Assembly (NCBI RefSeq): GCF_918698155.1
Contig: NZ_CAKKLX010000003.1
Coordinates: 124,001-188,000, forward strand
Length of the DNA stretch: 64,000 nucleotides
Direction: 5' to 3'
Origin: Roseomonas sp. CECT 9278
GTDB taxonomy: Bacteria; Pseudomonadota; Alphaproteobacteria; Acetobacterales; Acetobacteraceae
The position numbers and the translations under genes were made by a program. Position 1 is the stretch's first letter. Every line of letters begins with the position of its first letter. Below are positions 33,632-42,841 of this stretch, piece by piece. Below the pieces are notes generated by a model, which worked only from the letters and a program-made list of their open reading frames with translations, did no database searches and had not been told where the DNA came from.

Positions 33632-34615
33632 GTGAACGCGCCCGCCCCGCATCCCGACATCGCCACCGCCCGCCGCGTCCTCGCCCTGGAATCCGAGGCG
33701 TTGACCGCGCTCGCCGACAGCCTCGACGACCGCTTCGCGCAGGCGGTCTCCCGCCTGGCATCCGCCACCGGCCGCGTCGTGGTCAGCGGCATGGGCAAGT
33801 CCGGCCACGTCGCACGCAAGATCGCCGCGACCATGGCCTCGACCGGCACGCCGGCGCTGTTCGTCCACCCGGCCGAGGCCTCGCACGGCGACCTCGGCAT
33901 GATCGTCGCCGGCGATGCGGTGCTCGCGCTGTCCAATTCGGGCGAGACGCCGGAACTGGCCGACCTGATCGGCCATGCCAAGCGGTTCGGCCTGCCGCTG
34001 GTCGGCATCATCGGCCGCGCCGACAGCACGCTGGCGCGCGCCGCCGATGTCGCCCTGGTGCTGCCCGCGGCACCCGAGGCCTGCCCGATGGGCCTCGCGC
34101 CCACCACCTCGACCACCATGCAGCTGGCGCTGGGCGACGCGATCGCGGTGGCGCTGCTCGAACGCCGCGGCTTCACCGCCGCCGATTTCCGGGTGTTCCA
34201 CCCGGGCGGCAAGCTGGGTGCGCGGCTGTCGCGTGTGCGCGACCTGATGCACGGCGCGGAGGAACTGCCCGTCGCGCCATCCGCCATGCCGATGGACGCC
34301 GCCATCGTGGCCATGACGGCCCGTCGCTTCGGCTGCCTGGGCGTGACCGATTCCGATGGCCGGCTGCTCGGCATCATCACCGATGGCGACCTGCGCCGCG
34401 GCCTGGAATCCGGCGGCGCGGCCACGCTGCTGTCACGCACTGCCGGCGAGGTGATGACCCGCGCGCCGCGCACCGTTCGCCCCGACACCCTGGCCGCCGA
34501 GGCGCTGCACGAGATGAACACGCGCGCCATCACCGCGCTGTTCGTGCTGGACGATGGCGGCCGCCCGGTCGGCATCCTGCACATCCACGACCTGCTGCGC
34601 GCGGGGGTGGCGTGA
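33632..34615 (+). CDS. kdsD: arabinose-5-phosphate isomerase (KdsD/KpsF)
   Basis: Interconverts ribulose 5-phosphate and arabinose 5-phosphate, the first step to Kdo of the LPS core. 327 residues. The SIS domain contains VVVSGMGKSGHVARKIAATM, FVHPAEASHGDLGMI and LALSNSGETPEL. Two CBS domains follow (VRDLMHGAEELPVAP, LLGIITDGDLRRGLESGG; EVMTRAPRTVRPD, PVGILHIHDLLRAGVA). The start is GTG 33632, giving the normal N-terminal distance to the SIS domain. It heads the lptC-lptA-lptB-rpoN-hpf cluster. Confidence 0.95.
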   Translation: MNAPAPHPDIATARRVLALESEALTALADSLDDRFAQAVSRLASATGRVVVSGMGKSGHVARKIAATMASTGTPALFVHPAEASHGDLGMIVAGDAVLALSNSGETPELADLIGHAKRFGLPLVGIIGRADSTLARAADVALVLPAAPEACPMGLAPTTSTTMQLALGDAIAVALLERRGFTAADFRVFHPGGKLGARLSRVRDLMHGAEELPVAPSAMPMDAAIVAMTARRFGCLGVTDSDGRLLGIITDGDLRRGLESGGAATLLSRTAGEVMTRAPRTVRPDTLAAEALHEMNTRAITALFVLDDGGRPVGILHIHDLLRAGVA

Positions 34616-34754
34616 CCATGCGCGGGGGAGGGTCCGCCGGTGCATGCGGGACGCATCGCGTGACGACGCGTGGGACACATCTCTCGGGCACGCGCGGGTT
34701 GCGCGGCGTGGATGTCCGCGGGCAGCGCCGCGCCAAGGCGCGCCGGGCCGCGCC

Positions 34755-35456
34755 ATGAGCACGCGCGAGGGTCCCCGCGCCGCGCCGCCCGTGCCGCTGC
34801 GCACGGCCGGTCCGGTCGCGCCGCGCCGCATGCTCGCGCCGTCGCGCGAACGCTGGGCGCCCTCGGCCGGGCAGATCGCGCGGCGGCGGCTTGCGGTGCG
34901 CCTGGCGAAGTGGCTGTTCCCGATCCTGGGCGTGGGCCTGCTGGTGGGTATCGCCGTCTGGCCGGAACTCGACCGCATGGAGGACCGCGCGCGGGTGTCC
35001 TTCCGCCGCGTCATCCAGGCGCAGCCCGATGCCGTGCGGCTGGTCGAGCCGCGCTACCAGGGCCTGGACGAGCAGAACCGTCCCTTCACCGTCACCGCCG
35101 ATGTCGCGGCGCAGACCGACTCCGCCGATATCGTGGACCTGACGCAGCCGCGCGCCGACATCCTGCTGACCGACGGGTCCTGGGTGCTGCTGGAATCGCG
35201 CGAGGGTCGCTTCGACAAGGGCACCAACCGGCTTGACCTGAGCGGCGACGTCACGCTCTGGCAGGATGGCGGCAATCTGCTGGTGACCGCGACGGCCGAG
35301 GTGCTGCTGCAGGATGGCGCCGCCTCGGGCGACAGCCCGGTCGCCGCGCAGGGCCCCTTCGGCACGCTGGTCAGCGAGGGCTTCCGCCTGACCGAGCGCG
35401 GCCAGGTGGTGGTCTTCACCGGCCGCGCCCGCGCGGTGCTGGAGGGTGGGCAATGA
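34755..35456 (+). CDS. lptC: LPS export ABC transporter periplasmic protein LptC
   Basis: 233 residues. A cytosolic N-terminal tail precedes one membrane helix (WLFPILGVGLLVGIAVW, ~51-67) and the periplasmic LptC beta-jellyroll (NRPFTVTADVAAQTDSADIV, LDLSGDVTLWQDGGNLLVTA). It passes LPS from LptBFG to LptA. The start ATG 34755 gives a 50-residue N-terminal tail; earlier in-frame starts would extend into the 139-bp gap after kdsD. The ATGA overlap with lptA shows coupling. Confidence 0.9.
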   Translation: MSTREGPRAAPPVPLRTAGPVAPRRMLAPSRERWAPSAGQIARRRLAVRLAKWLFPILGVGLLVGIAVWPELDRMEDRARVSFRRVIQAQPDAVRLVEPRYQGLDEQNRPFTVTADVAAQTDSADIVDLTQPRADILLTDGSWVLLESREGRFDKGTNRLDLSGDVTLWQDGGNLLVTATAEVLLQDGAASGDSPVAAQGPFGTLVSEGFRLTERGQVVVFTGRARAVLEGGQ

Positions 35457-36544
35457 GCGCGTCGGATCCGCGACCGTGGCCGCCGCGCACCGGCGACCAT
35501 CAGTGCGCGCAGGCGCGGCCGAGCACCGCACCGCAAGGCGCCCAGCCGCAGCCGATCACCCGCGGCCTGCACCACCTGCGCGCGGCCGCGCTGGCCGCCG
35601 CCATGCTGTTGCTCGCCGGCGGCGCCGTCGCGCAGGGCATCGACCTCAGCCAGGGCGGCCCGGTCGAGGTGACGTCGAATGACGGGATCGAATGGCGCCA
35701 GGCCGACCAGGTCATCGTCGCGCGCGGCCAGGCGCGGGCCACGCGCGGCGGGGTCACGGTTGAATCCGACCGGCTGATCGCGCGCTATCGTCCGCGTGGC
35801 GGCGCCGGTGCCACCGCCGCGCGCGCGCCGGCCGACGGCCCCGCCGGCGGCGGCGAGATCTGGCGCCTCGAGGCCGAGGGCAACGTGGTCATCACCACCG
35901 CCACCGACCGCGCCGAAGGCGATCGCGCCGTCTACGACATGGACCAGGCGGTGATGGTGCTGACCGGGCAGAACCTGCGCCTGGTGAATCCCGACAATAC
36001 GCTGACCGCGCGCGACAGCATCGAGTACTGGTCTGCCCGCCGCATGGCGGTGGCGCGCGGCAATGCTGTGGTGGTGACCAATGACGGCCGCCGCGTGCGG
36101 GCCGACACGCTGGTCGCGTATTTCGCCGAGACCCCCGCCACGGCCACCGCGCCGCGGCCGCAGGCCGTCACCGCCACCGCCACCGCCGGCGCGGGCACGA
36201 CCGCGATGCCCGGTGCCGCGCCGGGCAGCCAGGCGCCGTCCAGCCTCGATCGCGTCGAGGCCTTCGGCAATGTCGAGATTCGCACCGCCGACGAGGTCGT
36301 GCGCGGCGACCGCGGCGTCTACAGCCCGAATACCGGCCTGGCGCGGCTGCTGGCGAATGTGCGGATCACCCGGGGGGACAATACGCTGTCGGGCCAGGAA
36401 GCGATCGTGAACATGCAGACCGGCGTGGCGCGCCTCGTCTCCGCGCCGGGTGCGCGCGTGCAGGGGCTGGTGGTGCCGCAGCAGGGCGGCCAGGGCCTGC
36501 CCGCGCCCGGCCAGCCGCAGCAACAGCAGCAGGCGCCGCGATGA
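35453..36544 (+). CDS. lptA: LPS transport periplasmic protein LptA
   Basis: 363 residues, longer than the E. coli protein (~185). The first ~60 residues hold a long leader with a hydrophobic segment ([20 protein letters not shown]). The OstA/LptA domain follows: [40 protein letters not shown], and a second half with [20 protein letters not shown]. An Ala/Thr-rich insert sits around 225-265 and the tail is Pro/Gln-rich ([12 protein letters not shown]). It forms the periplasmic LPS bridge. It overlaps lptC and lptB by 4 bp each. Confidence 0.9.
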   Translation: MSASDPRPWPPRTGDHQCAQARPSTAPQGAQPQPITRGLHHLRAAALAAAMLLLAGGAVAQGIDLSQGGPVEVTSNDGIEWRQADQVIVARGQARATRGGVTVESDRLIARYRPRGGAGATAARAPADGPAGGGEIWRLEAEGNVVITTATDRAEGDRAVYDMDQAVMVLTGQNLRLVNPDNTLTARDSIEYWSARRMAVARGNAVVVTNDGRRVRADTLVAYFAETPATATAPRPQAVTATATAGAGTTAMPGAAPGSQAPSSLDRVEAFGNVEIRTADEVVRGDRGVYSPNTGLARLLANVRITRGDNTLSGQEAIVNMQTGVARLVSAPGARVQGLVVPQQGGQGLPAPGQPQQQQQAPR

Positions 36545-37296
36545 GCGACGCCCTGCGCGTGATCGAAGGCGCCGCCGGCACGCTGGTCGCGAACGGCCTG
36601 GGCAAGCGCTACAAGAAGCGCCCCGTGGTGCGCGGCGTCTCCATCTCGGTGAAGCGGGGCGAGGCGGTCGGCCTGCTCGGCCCGAACGGCGCCGGCAAGA
36701 CCACCACCTTCTACATGATCACCGGCCTGGTGCAGCCCGATGAAGGCCAGGTGATCCTGGACGGTCACGACGTCACGACCTTGCCGATGTACCGCCGCGC
36801 GCGGCTCGGCCTTGGCTACCTGCCGCAGGAAGCCTCGATCTTCCGCGGCCTGAATGTCGAGGACAACATCCGCGCCGCGCTGGAAGTGGTCGAACCCGTG
36901 CGCGACCGGCGCGAGCAGATGCTCGACAGCCTGCTGGCCGAATTCGGCATCTCCCATTTGCGCCGCGCGCCGGCGCTGGCGCTGTCGGGCGGCGAGCGCC
37001 GGCGCTGCGAGATCGCCCGCGCGCTGGCGACCCACCCCGCCTATGTGCTGCTGGACGAACCGCTGGCCGGCATCGACCCGATCGCGGTCGGCGAAATCCG
37101 CGACCTGGTGAAGCACCTCAAGAACCGCGGCATCGGCGTGCTGATCACCGACCACAACGTGCGCGAGACGCTCGAGATCATCGACCGCGCCTATATCCTG
37201 CACGACGGCCAGGTGCTGATGGAGGGCAGCCCGCGCGACATCGTCGCGCATGAGGGGGTGCGCCGCGTCTACCTGGGCGAAAGGTTCAGTCTCTAG
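36541..37296 (+). CDS. lptB: LPS export ABC transporter ATP-binding protein LptB
   Basis: 251-residue ATPase that powers LPS extraction with LptF/LptG. Walker [15 protein letters not shown] (~48), Q-loop [20 protein letters not shown], signature [15 protein letters not shown] (~152), Walker [14 protein letters not shown] (~170) and H-loop [13 protein letters not shown] are all intact. ATG 36541 overlaps the lptA stop by 4 bp. rpoN follows after a 137-bp gap, as in many Proteobacteria. lptF/lptG are not in this window. Confidence 0.97.
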   Translation: MSDALRVIEGAAGTLVANGLGKRYKKRPVVRGVSISVKRGEAVGLLGPNGAGKTTTFYMITGLVQPDEGQVILDGHDVTTLPMYRRARLGLGYLPQEASIFRGLNVEDNIRAALEVVEPVRDRREQMLDSLLAEFGISHLRRAPALALSGGERRRCEIARALATHPAYVLLDEPLAGIDPIAVGEIRDLVKHLKNRGIGVLITDHNVRETLEIIDRAYILHDGQVLMEGSPRDIVAHEGVRRVYLGERFSL

Positions 37297-37433
37297 GCTG
37301 GCGTGATGGCTGACCGCGTTTACTGGCAGGGGCGTGCGGCAGGCCGGGACGGGGCCGGCCGGGCCATGCACGGCGCAACCGCGCCCGCGGGCCGCGTCCG
37401 CGTCGCGATGGCCGCGCGGCGGAGCAGCGGATA

Positions 37434-38909
37434 GTGGCGATCGGCCCGCGGCTCGACCTGCGCCATTCGCAGCAGCTGGTGATGACGCCGCAGCTGCGCC
37501 AGGCGATCAAGCTGCTGCAATCCTCGAACCTGGAAGTCACCGCCTTCGTCGAGGAGGAGCTGGAGCGCAACCCGCTGCTCGAACGCGACGAGCGCACCGA
37601 CCCCGGCCCCGATGCCGGCCGCGGCACCGACCCGCTGCCCGCGGCCCCCGAAGCCCCCGACGCCGCCGCCGCCGCGGCATCCGATGTGCTGCCCGCCGAC
37701 ACCGCGGCGCCGCTCGATGCCCAGTGGGACAACGTCTACGACGCCGGCACGCCGCACATGGGTGCGGGCGGGCGCGCCGATTTCGACGACGAGCTGTCGG
37801 GCATCGACGCCATGGCGGCGCCCGGCAAGACGCTGCGCGAACATCTCGGCGAGCAGCTCCGCCTGACCTTCCGCACGCCGGCCGAACGCATGATCGCGGG
37901 CAACCTGCTGGCGCTGGTGGACCCCGCCGGGCGGCTCGCGGTGCCCGACGCCACCATCGCCGATGCGCTGGGCTGCGACGAAGCCGCGGTGACCGCCGTG
38001 CGCCGCCGCATGCAGCGCTTCGACCCGGTGGGGATGTTCTGCGCCGACCTGCGCGAATGCCTGATGGTGCAGCTGGCCGACCGCAACCGCTACGACCCGG
38101 CCATGGCGGCGCTGCTCGACAACCTGGACATGCTGGCGCGGCGCGACCTGCGCGGGTTGCAGCGCGTGTGCGGTGTCGATGCCGAGGACATGGCGGAGAT
38201 GGTGGCCGAGCTGAAACGGCTCGACCCCAAGCCCGGCTGTTCCTTCGACGCCCCGCCGGCGGTCACGCTGGTGCCCGACGTGCTGATGCGCCGCGGCCCG
38301 GCCGATGACTGGATCATCGAACTCAACCCCGAGACGCTGCCGCGCGTGCTGATCAACCGCGGCTTCCATGCGCGCGCCGTGGTGGGTGCCAGGTCGCGCG
38401 ACGAGAAGGCCTGGGTGGCCGAACGCTTCCAGACCGCGTCGTGGCTGGTGAAGTCGCTGGAGCAGCGCGCCAACACCATCCTGAAGGTCTCGGCCGAGAT
38501 CGTGCGCCGGCAGGACGGCTTCTTCCGCCACGGCGTGGCGCACCTGCGCCCGCTGATCCTGCGCAACGTCGCGGAGGAAGTCGGCATGCACGAAAGCACC
38601 GTCTCCCGCGTGACGTCCAACAAGGCGATCGCCACGCCGCGCGGCACCTTCGAGCTCAAGTATTTCTTCACCACCGCCATCGCCGGCACCGCCGGGGGCG
38701 ATTCCGTGAGCGCGGAAGCGGTGCGACACCGCATCAAGGCGATGGTCGAGGGCGAGCGCTGCGACGATATCCTGTCGGATGATGCGATCGTGGAGCGTCT
38801 TCGCGCGGAAGGCGTGGACATTGCCCGCCGGACCGTGGCCAAATACCGCGACGCGTTGCGCATCCCATCATCCGTGCAACGCAAACGGGAGAAGGCCGTC
38901 CCGGCCTGA
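37434..38909 (+). CDS. rpoN: RNA polymerase sigma-54 factor
   Basis: Sigma-N directs transcription from -24/-12 promoters with AAA+ activators, for nitrogen and other regulons. 491 residues. Region I shows QQLVMTPQLRQAIKLLQSSN and EEELERNPLLE. Region II is acidic and Ala/Pro-rich. The core-binding part and the HTH (VAEEVGMHESTVSRVTSNKA) follow, and the C-terminal RpoN box reads ARRTVAKYRDALRIPSS (~463). The start is GTG 37434, which places Region I at the very N-terminus. Confidence 0.97.
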   Translation: MAIGPRLDLRHSQQLVMTPQLRQAIKLLQSSNLEVTAFVEEELERNPLLERDERTDPGPDAGRGTDPLPAAPEAPDAAAAAASDVLPADTAAPLDAQWDNVYDAGTPHMGAGGRADFDDELSGIDAMAAPGKTLREHLGEQLRLTFRTPAERMIAGNLLALVDPAGRLAVPDATIADALGCDEAAVTAVRRRMQRFDPVGMFCADLRECLMVQLADRNRYDPAMAALLDNLDMLARRDLRGLQRVCGVDAEDMAEMVAELKRLDPKPGCSFDAPPAVTLVPDVLMRRGPADDWIIELNPETLPRVLINRGFHARAVVGARSRDEKAWVAERFQTASWLVKSLEQRANTILKVSAEIVRRQDGFFRHGVAHLRPLILRNVAEEVGMHESTVSRVTSNKAIATPRGTFELKYFFTTAIAGTAGGDSVSAEAVRHRIKAMVEGERCDDILSDDAIVERLRAEGVDIARRTVAKYRDALRIPSSVQRKREKAVPA

Positions 38910-39011
38910 TCGACCCGAGAGCCTTGCGGGCCCGCGCGGAGGATGCGGACCCGGCGATGCGGTCGCCACGGGCGGCCCCTCCCTTTCACTGAAGAAGGAG
39001 GGCAGAGCCCC

Positions 39012-39599
39012 ATGCATGTCACGGTCGCAGGCAAGCAGGTCGAAACCGGCGAGGCGCTGAAGGTCCATGTGCGAGACGGCCTCGATGCCATCACGCGCAA
39101 GTATTTCGACCACGCGCTGGAAGCCAACGTCACCTTCCACCGTTCCCGAGCGCATTTCGCCTGCGACATCAACCTCAAGGCCGGGCGCGGGTTGACCATG
39201 CGTGCCGAGGGCGAGGGCCCCGACGCCCACCGCGCCTTCGACGAGGCCGCCGAACACCTGGCCAAGCGCCTGCGCCGCTATCGCCGCCGCATGAACGAAC
39301 ACGCGCGCTCCGCCGCGCCGGAACGCGAGGCGCCGCCCGCCGGTCGCGAGCGCGTGCTCGCCGCGATCGAGGGCGAGGAGGAGGAAGCCCCGCCCGCCCC
39401 GAACGGCGCCGACCACGGCGCCATCATCGCCGAGCACCCTGCCGAGATCGCGCTGCTGAGCGTGGGCGAGGCGGTGATGCGCATGGACCTCGCGCATGTG
39501 CCGGTGCTGATGTTCCGCAACTCCGCGACGCGCGCGCTGAACGTGGTGTACCGGCGCGCCGACGGGAATGTGGGGTGGCTCGATCCCGGCGCGGCATAG
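39012..39599 (+). CDS. hpf: ribosome hibernation-promoting factor, long form
   Basis: 195 residues. The N-terminal S30AE domain (MHVTVAGKQVETGEALKVHV to HLAKRLRRYRRRMNEH) binds the 30S decoding region. A linker leads to the C-terminal dimerisation domain (HVPVLMFRNSATRALNVVYR). Long HPF drives 100S dimer formation in stationary phase. AAGGAGG lies 10 bases before ATG 39012. Position behind rpoN is conserved. The next usual neighbour, ptsN, is not found here. An 11-bp hairpin begins at the stop codon. Confidence 0.95.
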   Translation: MHVTVAGKQVETGEALKVHVRDGLDAITRKYFDHALEANVTFHRSRAHFACDINLKAGRGLTMRAEGEGPDAHRAFDEAAEHLAKRLRRYRRRMNEHARSAAPEREAPPAGRERVLAAIEGEEEEAPPAPNGADHGAIIAEHPAEIALLSVGEAVMRMDLAHVPVLMFRNSATRALNVVYRRADGNVGWLDPGAA

Positions 39600-39646
39600 A
39601 GCAGATCGCGTTCAGATCGAATCATCTGAACGCGTGAAGATGCTCT
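39598..39646 (+). terminator. nested hairpin overlapping the hpf stop codon
   Basis: Outer stem AGAGCA/TGCTCT (39598-39603 with 39641-39646) encloses a perfect 11-bp inner stem, CGCGTTCAGAT / ATCTGAACGCG, with loop CGAATC. It starts inside the TAG stop of hpf. There is no T-tract after it; it may be a 3'-end stabiliser or a copy of a dispersed palindromic repeat. The rest of the gap to 39826 shows a shorter GGTTGG-AC-CCAACC hairpin (39717-39730) and no gene. Confidence 0.55.
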
Positions 39647-39826
39647 GAAAACAACAGGCTAGAGCCTGCGAAGTGAGCGCGAGCGAACGCAGCATGCTCC
39701 AGCGCAGATCCCGATCGGTTGGACCCAACCGACCGGGCCAGGATGCTCGTGACAACAAGGGGCTGGATGCATCGAAGCGAGCCAAGGCGAGCGTGGATGC
39801 CTCCAGCCACAACGCCGGCGGGCGGT

Positions 39827-41350
39827 TCAGCCGCCCGCTGCGTCGATCTCCGCCAGGACCCCCGGCACGTCCACCGCCCAGGCCGCGCCCACCAGCTCCG
39901 GCCGTTCCAGCCACATGACGTGGCGATGGCCGACGATGCGCGAGATCATCGCGAAGCATGACCGCAGCGTGATCGCGGCGCGCGTCGCGGGTATCACCTC
40001 GACCACCTGCGTGCCCGGGCGCGCGGCCAGCAGCAGCGCCAGTCCGGCGCCATGGGGCGCGACCACGCGCGGCGCGCGGCGCAGCCGGGCGATCTTGTCG
40101 GCCAGCGTCATCTGCGCGAACAGCAGGCAGTCGAAGCCGCGCTCGACCAGCGCGGCTTCCAGCGCCGCCTCCTCGCCCATCGGGCGCTTGGGCGAATCGC
40201 GGCGCGAGACATAGACCGGCCCGCCCGCCATCGCCGGATCGGCCATCGCCTCGGCGCGCGCGGCAATGCGCTCCAGCAGGCCGCCATAGGCCGCGCCATG
40301 CACCAGGAAGGACAGGTTGCGCCCGCCGACGAACAGTTCCTCGACGAACAGCGCATCGCCCACCGCGATGCGCGGCGCGGCGCCGGCATCGGCCAGGTCC
40401 AGGCTTTCCTCCACGAAGACCGGCGCGCGGTCCGACAGCAGGATCGGCAGCGTGCCGGCGGCATCATTGAGCCGCCAGGCCAGGCTCGGCAGCCATTCGG
40501 CGAACCAGTGGTACAGGTTGCCATGCGGCTCGACCGCCAGCACCGCCGCCTTGACCGACGGCGCAGCGGCCATGGCCGCCAGCCCCGCCGGCGGGACCGG
40601 CTGCTGGTAGGTCATCACCGGCCGCCCGTCGCGATCCCACACCAGGCCGCGGCGGTCGACGAAGACGTTGCGCAGCACCGAGACCTCGGGGCGCGCGATC
40701 TCGGCCGCCTTGGCCTCGAAGGCGGCCATCGCGCGCGCGGCTTCCTCGGCCACCGGCGCCGGCAGGCCGGGGGCGGCGCGGATGATGGTGGGCGGGCCGG
40801 CCAGGGGGGCGCGCGGGCCGGGCGGTCCGAACGGGATCGCGGTCGGCTCCGGCTTGCGGTCGGCGGCGCCCAGCATCCGCCGGGCCAGCGCCGCCGTCGC
40901 GGCGCGCAGCGGCGGCGGGACGGTGGCCGTATGGGCGGCGCGCTGCAGCATCCGCAGCAGCACCGGCAGGCTGGCGCCGTCGTCGCCCGGCACCGGCGCC
41001 AGGGTGGCGCTGTCGGCCATCAGCACCGCCAGGCCTTCCAGCACATGGCCCGAATTGGTCAGCTGCCAGGCGATGGTCACGCGCAGCCGCGGCAGGATCT
41101 GCGCGGCGATGGCGAAGCCCGTGGCATGCGCGACATCGCGCTCGCGCCCTTCCAGCAGGGCCGCGCTCACCACGGCGGCGACGATGCCTGGGCCGACCTT
41201 CATCGGATCCAGCTGGCGCGACAGGCCGACCACCGTGGCGCCGTCGCCGCGCGCGGCGGCCTTGCGCAGCGTGGCGACCGCGGCCAGGTGGGCTTCGCGC
41301 AGCGCCTTGTCCGCCGGGGCGGCGGGCGGCGGGGGAACCTCCTTGTCCAT
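39827..41350 (-). CDS. glycosyltransferase family 61 (DUF563) protein
   Basis: 507 residues without signal peptide or membrane helix. The N-terminal ~180 residues are Ala-rich, helix-like and unassigned. The GT61 catalytic region includes EPHGNLYHWFAEWLPSLAW (~277), VYVSRRDSPKRP and VAPHGAGLALLLAARPGTQV (~432), as in plant xylosyltransferases and bacterial capsule enzymes. A role in surface polysaccharide or protein glycan synthesis is likely. It is divergent from a sulfotransferase gene 287 bp away, which fits a sulfated surface glycan. Donor and acceptor are unknown. Confidence 0.85.
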   Translation of the reverse strand: MDKEVPPPPAAPADKALREAHLAAVATLRKAAARGDGATVVGLSRQLDPMKVGPGIVAAVVSAALLEGRERDVAHATGFAIAAQILPRLRVTIAWQLTNSGHVLEGLAVLMADSATLAPVPGDDGASLPVLLRMLQRAAHTATVPPPLRAATAALARRMLGAADRKPEPTAIPFGPPGPRAPLAGPPTIIRAAPGLPAPVAEEAARAMAAFEAKAAEIARPEVSVLRNVFVDRRGLVWDRDGRPVMTYQQPVPPAGLAAMAAAPSVKAAVLAVEPHGNLYHWFAEWLPSLAWRLNDAAGTLPILLSDRAPVFVEESLDLADAGAAPRIAVGDALFVEELFVGGRNLSFLVHGAAYGGLLERIAARAEAMADPAMAGGPVYVSRRDSPKRPMGEEAALEAALVERGFDCLLFAQMTLADKIARLRRAPRVVAPHGAGLALLLAARPGTQVVEVIPATRAAITLRSCFAMISRIVGHRHVMWLERPELVGAAWAVDVPGVLAEIDAAGG

Positions 41351-41481
41351 GCTCCCGGCCGCTCTCCCTGGGATGCCGCGCCTTGCCGGCGGGGCTGCGC
41401 GGGCGGCGCGATGCTACAGGGCGCGACGGCACGGGCAAGGCCGCGCGGCGGCACGCCGGTTCCGCGCGCATCATCGCCCGA

Positions 41482-41499
41482 CCGGATGATTCCATCCGG
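41482..41499. other. short perfect hairpin between GT61 and sulfotransferase genes
   Basis: CCGGATG-ATTC-CATCCGG, a 7-bp perfect inverted repeat near the middle of the 287-bp divergent region. It could be a regulator site or a leader hairpin. No other clear signal is seen in this gap. Confidence 0.3.
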
Positions 41500-41637
41500 C
41501 CGGCATCTGCTCTACAGCAGTCCGGTTCCAGCGGCGCGTCCCGGCCGCCGGGGCGCGCCCGGCGACGGCGCCCCGCGCCAGGGCGCAGCGGAACGGCCGG
41601 GATGGATCGCCGGGCCAACCGGATGGAGAAGCGGCGG

Positions 41638-42405
41638 ATGACGGAGATCACCGGCGACCAGGGCGTGGCGGCCGCGCCGCCACCCGCGGACGCCCTGGCC
41701 GGCAAGATGCTGGTCGGCACCTTCCACAAATCCGGCACCATGCTGATGTTCAAGATCTTCACGCAGATCGCGGTGCGGCGCGGCTATCGCCTGTCGGCGC
41801 CGCGCCGGCGCCCGCCGATCGACGAATGGGACATCTTCATCGACGCGCATTCGCGCTTCGATACCGGCCCCCTGCCGCCCACGGCGCGCGGCATCGTCGT
41901 GATCCGCGACCCGCGCGACATCGTCATCAGCGGCGCCCATTACCATGCACGCCTGACGCCCGGCCCGCCCGAGGCCTGGGCGCATATCCCGCGCCCGGCC
42001 TTCGGCGGCCTGACCTACACGCAGAAGATCGCCTCCCTGCCCGACGACGAGGCGCGGCTGTCCTTCGAGATGGACAACATGGCCGCCACCACGCTGAAGC
42101 GCATGGCGCATTTCGCCGACCCGTCGCCGACCTTCCGCACCATCCGCTTCGAGGACCTGGTGACGGACAACGAGCTGCGGACCTTTCGCGGGATGTTCGA
42201 ATGGCTGGGGCTGCGCCCGCAGGACATGGACGCCGCGCTGCGCATCGCCCATGCCAACAGCATCTTCTCGGGCCAGCTCAAGACCACGCATGTGCGCAGC
42301 GGCCGCCCGGAGCAGTGGCGCGAGCAGTTCACCCCCGCGCTGCACGCCCAGTTCCGCCGCAACTTCGGCGACCTGGCGGAACGGCTGGGCTACCCGGCGG
42401 CCTGA
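41638..42405 (+). CDS. sulfotransferase domain protein
   Basis: 255 residues. The PAPS-binding elements are visible: the 5'-phosphosulfate loop GTFHKSGTMLMFKIF (~27-41) with Lys-Ser-Gly-Thr, and the 3'-phosphate motif VIRDPRDIVISGAHYHA (~88). FEDLVTDNELRTFRGMFEWL and FSGQLKTTHVRSGRPEQWRE match the C-terminal parts of cytosolic-type sulfotransferases. It probably transfers sulfate from PAPS to a glycan or small molecule. ATG 41638 has GGAGAA upstream; ATG 41623 is an alternative. It is divergent from a GT61 gene. Confidence 0.85.
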   Translation: MTEITGDQGVAAAPPPADALAGKMLVGTFHKSGTMLMFKIFTQIAVRRGYRLSAPRRRPPIDEWDIFIDAHSRFDTGPLPPTARGIVVIRDPRDIVISGAHYHARLTPGPPEAWAHIPRPAFGGLTYTQKIASLPDDEARLSFEMDNMAATTLKRMAHFADPSPTFRTIRFEDLVTDNELRTFRGMFEWLGLRPQDMDAALRIAHANSIFSGQLKTTHVRSGRPEQWREQFTPALHAQFRRNFGDLAERLGYPAA

Positions 42406-42484
42406 GAGACCGCGTGGGGCTGCGCCGTCCGGCGCAGCCCGGGCCACGGCAGCGGCAGTCCCGAACGGCCTGTCGGCGCGCCGG

Positions 42485-42742
42485 TCAGTGGACCAGCGCC
42501 GCCCCCATGCCGTGCTGCATGATGGCCGCGGTCGCGAGGTCGAGGCTCGGCGCCGCGCCGATCGGCGTGCCGTCCGCCGCATGGATGGCGATGGCGGCCT
42601 GGCCGTTCACCACCACCGGGCGGACATAGGCGATGCGCTGCGCGCCGTAGCGCGCCCAATCCAGCGGCGAGAGGCGCTTGAGGTCCGCCGCGGTCAGGGC
42701 CTGGTCCTGCGGCAGGTCGGTGTCGTCGGTCTGGTCGGTCAT
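42485..42742 (-). CDS. DUF1150 family protein
   Basis: 85 residues. The segment LSPLDWARYGAQRIAYVRPV and IAIHAADGTPIGAAPSLDLA are the DUF1150 pattern. It is an alphaproteobacterial family nearly always next to a small heat-shock gene, as here: it lies 99 bp downstream of the Hsp20 gene on the same strand. Function unknown; co-expression with Hsp20 under heat shock is inferred. Confidence 0.88.
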   Translation of the reverse strand: MTDQTDDTDLPQDQALTAADLKRLSPLDWARYGAQRIAYVRPVVVNGQAAIAIHAADGTPIGAAPSLDLATAAIMQHGMGAALVH

Positions 42743-42841
42743 GTCGGTTGCTCCTGCCGCGCCGTCCCGAAGGGGCCCGTGCGGTGTTGTCCGGCCCGGA
42801 CGGGCCCGGATGGGGGGAAGGCGGGTGGTCCTGGGGGCGTC

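Noticed and set aside
32923-33635. Repeated Arg/Gly-rich open frames in the 142-bp array, looking like a repeat protein
   Set aside because: The period is not a multiple of 3, frames shift at every unit, and hairpins explain the conservation.
34616-34754. Small gene between kdsD and lptC
   Set aside because: Open frames there are Arg-rich, without ribosome-binding site or motif; left as a spacer.
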